From Alloactinosynnema sp. L-07 (lineage in GTDB: Bacteria; Actinomycetota; Actinomycetes; Mycobacteriales; Pseudonocardiaceae), in the NCBI RefSeq assembly GCF_900070365.1, contig NZ_LN850107.1:1364001-1428000 (forward strand): 64,000 nucleotides of DNA. The letters are read 5' to 3'. The position numbers were made by a program, and so were the translations under genes. The notes under the pieces are model-generated. The model was not told the origin of the DNA. It made no database searches and was given only the letters and a program-made list of their open reading frames with translations. Shown piece by piece: positions 62,377 to 64,000 of the stretch (position 1 is its first letter; each line of letters begins with the position of its first letter).

Positions 62377-63857
62377 CTACCGGTAGATCGAGAGCGCCCG
62401 CGGGCGTGAGCGGAAACAGAACCGGTTGGCCAGGGGCCCGACTTCGCCGTCGGTGGCGATCCGCCGGTGCCCGTCGAGCAGGTGGACGTCCAGTTCGGGG
62501 ACGTCGAGTTCGCGGTACACGTGGCTGGTGCCCAGCGTGCGGGCGAGGGTGGCCAGGACGAACCGGGCACGGGAGAACGGCACGTCGGCGCGCAGGTAGC
62601 GAACGTCGAGCAAACCGGTGTCCAAGGCCGGGCGGCGGGTGGGCGCGAAGCCCTTCGGGTCGTAGATGCCGTTGCCCACGAACAGCCACCACACCAGGTG
62701 CGGCTTGCCGTCCAGCGCCATCCGGATCGGCTGGGCACGGCGCAGCGAGCGCCACATGGCCACCGCACCCGCGGGCCACTTGGGCCAGCCCTTCGACTCC
62801 AGCTTCTCCCGCATCCGGACCATCTCGGGGTAGCCGCCGACGCTGGCGGTGTTGACGAACCAGCGGTGCCGCTCGGCCCCCAGCGGTCGATGATCTCCAC
62901 TCCGGCCAGGTCGATCTCGACGCCGCGGCCATCGGCGACGGCGGCAGCGGCGTCATCGGCGGTCTCCACACCGATGTCGCGGGCGAAGTGGTTGAGCGTG
63001 CCCGCCGGGATCAGCACCAGCGGCAGCTGGAACTCCGCGGCTACCGCGGCGACGGCGGCGACGGTGCCGTCCCCGCCCGCGACGCCGAGCGCGCGGATAC
63101 CCGGGGTGGCCTTGACCTCGTCGGACAGGCTGTCGATCAGGTTCGTCCCCGGCGTCGGGTTGATCACGGTCGCCATGGGCCAGCGTTCGGCCAGCTCGTC
63201 GGTGGGGTCGTCGCCGAGGCCGGAATTGGGGTTGACCAGCACGAGCAGGCCCTCGCCTGCGGGGAGGGGCTCGACGGCCGCTGAGTGGGCGGTATGGGCG
63301 GCTGTCGGCTTGACCACCGGCCACCAGTGCCGCACCAGGTACGCGGCACCGACGCCGATCGCCGCGCCCGCGGCGACGTCGCTGGGCCAGTGCACGCCGG
63401 TGTGCACCCTGGAATAGGCCACCGCGGCGGCCACCGGGGCCAGGACGGCGGCGGCTTGGGGGCACTCCATCGCCACCCCCGTGGTGAACGCGACCGCCGA
63501 GGCCGAGTGTCCCGACGGGAACGACGAACTGATCGGGCGCTTGGTCAGCCGCCGCGGTATCGGCAGCAACTCGGCGGCGGGCCGCCTGCGCGGGAACAGG
63601 TTCTTCCCGACGAGGTTGGCCGACGCGCTGGCGATCGCGATCGATCCCACGCCTCGGACGGCCGCCCGCCGGGTCGGGCCCTTCTTGGCGGCCAGGATGG
63701 CGGCGACGGCGAACCACAGTCCGCCGTGGTTGGCCGCCATGGACAGCCGCTTGAGTCCGCGGTCGACGGGGGAGGTGGGCAGCGCCGCGGTGGCCCTGAC
63801 CAGCGCCTGGTCCAGCCGGTTTACGCGGCGCGCGGAGCGCTTGACATGACCGAACAT
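62377..63857 (-). pseudogene. PAP2-diacylglycerol kinase fusion broken by a single-base frameshift
   Basis: From the ATG at 63857 (AGGGG upstream): helices, then PAP2 motifs 'KNLFPRRRPA', 'SSFPSGHSASA' and 'SRVHTGVHWPSDVAAG'. After about residue 205 a DAGK/LCB5 domain follows: 'LVLVNPNSGLGDDPTDEL', 'GVAGGDGTVAAVAA', 'LIPAGTLNHFARDIG'. Near 62880 the frame shifts: 'EIIDRWG' should continue AERHRWFVNTASVGGYPEMV, which is found in the +1 frame and runs to a stop at 62377. A run of five G (minus strand) at 62877-62881 needs a sixth. Both domains are otherwise intact, so an error or recent mutation is likely. Confidence 0.75.
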
Positions 63858-64000
63858 GATCCCCTGATTCAACAGGACGGCGCAGCCGCCCGCTTGACGA
63901 CCCGGCCCTGGTGCTGCACTAGGTGAACGGCCGGTGACCGAAACGGTCGATAACGGATAGGTGGACCGCCCCGATCGGCGCTCTGATGTTGTCGGTCTTT
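63858..64000. other. Right edge, no gene seen
   Basis: 143 nt upstream of the PAP2-kinase gene. Nothing supportable is present; short frames are shadows. The promoter of the minus-strand gene probably lies here. Confidence 0.3.

Noticed and set aside
61521..63857. A giant PAP2-kinase-MOSC fusion protein in one open frame
   Set aside because: The single frame arises from a one-base shift; the segment between the kinase core and the MOSC start is nonsense in that frame and the proper kinase C-terminus is in the +1 frame.

Overview
The window is 64 kb of very GC-rich DNA from an actinobacterium, most likely of the order Pseudonocardiales (the Actinokineospora / Saccharothrix / Amycolatopsis group). 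The evidence is strong G/C third-position bias, frequent GTG starts, a complete Pup-proteasome locus, an acVLRF1-type rescue factor, LytR-CpsA-Psr and Rip-like membrane proteins, and a gene order from PAC2 and metH through hisE, hisG, a RecB-like nuclease, trmI and mpa to dop, pup, prcB and prcA that follows the known Mycobacterium tuberculosis order Rv2125 to Rv2109c. No rRNA, tRNA, CRISPR array, prophage or insertion sequence was recognised. This looks like chromosomal core with patches of decay.

Layout. 1-713: frame-broken remnants of a SnoaL-like protein, a hemerythrin and a multicopper oxidase. 0.7-6 kb: a methyltransferase, an ABC1/UbiB kinase-like membrane protein and a DesK/LuxR-type two-component pair. 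6-14 kb: glmS, an EAL-CBS-GGDEF protein, a lone lycopene cyclase, dgt coupled to an acVLRF1-type peptidyl-tRNA hydrolase, and a small membrane protein. 14-25 kb: an SDR, an ABC-F protein, a small HTH protein, a GT-C-like membrane protein, an ABC exporter, a SIS protein with a MobA-like transferase, and a second two-component pair divergent from an ABC exporter. 25-35.5 kb: two alpha/beta hydrolases and two blocks of fatty-acid modification genes (FAD oxidoreductase, DUF1365 and a CFA-type methyltransferase on +; a CFA-type methyltransferase, DUF1295 and a PrxQ peroxiredoxin on -), flanking LytR-CpsA-Psr and cyclophilin genes. 35.5-47 kb: PAC2, metH, a HAD phosphatase, a TetR/DUF3995 pair, hisE, hisG, a thioesterase, a RecB-like nuclease, a site-2 protease and trmI. 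47-57 kb: two paralogous proline-rich membrane proteins and the Pup-proteasome system (mpa, dop, pup, prcB, prcA), interrupted by a lipoprotein, a Nudix hydrolase and a decayed ECF sigma pair. 57-64 kb: a secreted subtilase, a LysR regulator, a MOSC protein and a frame-broken PAP2-diacylglycerol kinase.

How the genes work together. The Pup block is self-consistent: Pup ends in Gln, Dop deamidates it, Mpa (ending in GQYL) feeds tagged proteins into PrcBA, and PAC2 relatives are linked to proteasome assembly elsewhere. The ligase PafA is not in the window. The two CFA blocks contain the parts of a membrane-lipid methylation and redox module that travels with photo-oxidative stress genes in other bacteria. 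dgt and the VLRF1 gene are translationally coupled.

Most unusual signal. Some intergenic spacers hold long inverted repeats that look like structured RNA. The best is at 18256-18420: a stem-loop of about 165 nt in which every transition between the two arms is a G.U wobble if the minus strand is transcribed, towards the GT-C gene. A second long element lies at 43053-43190, and a short one just upstream of dgt.
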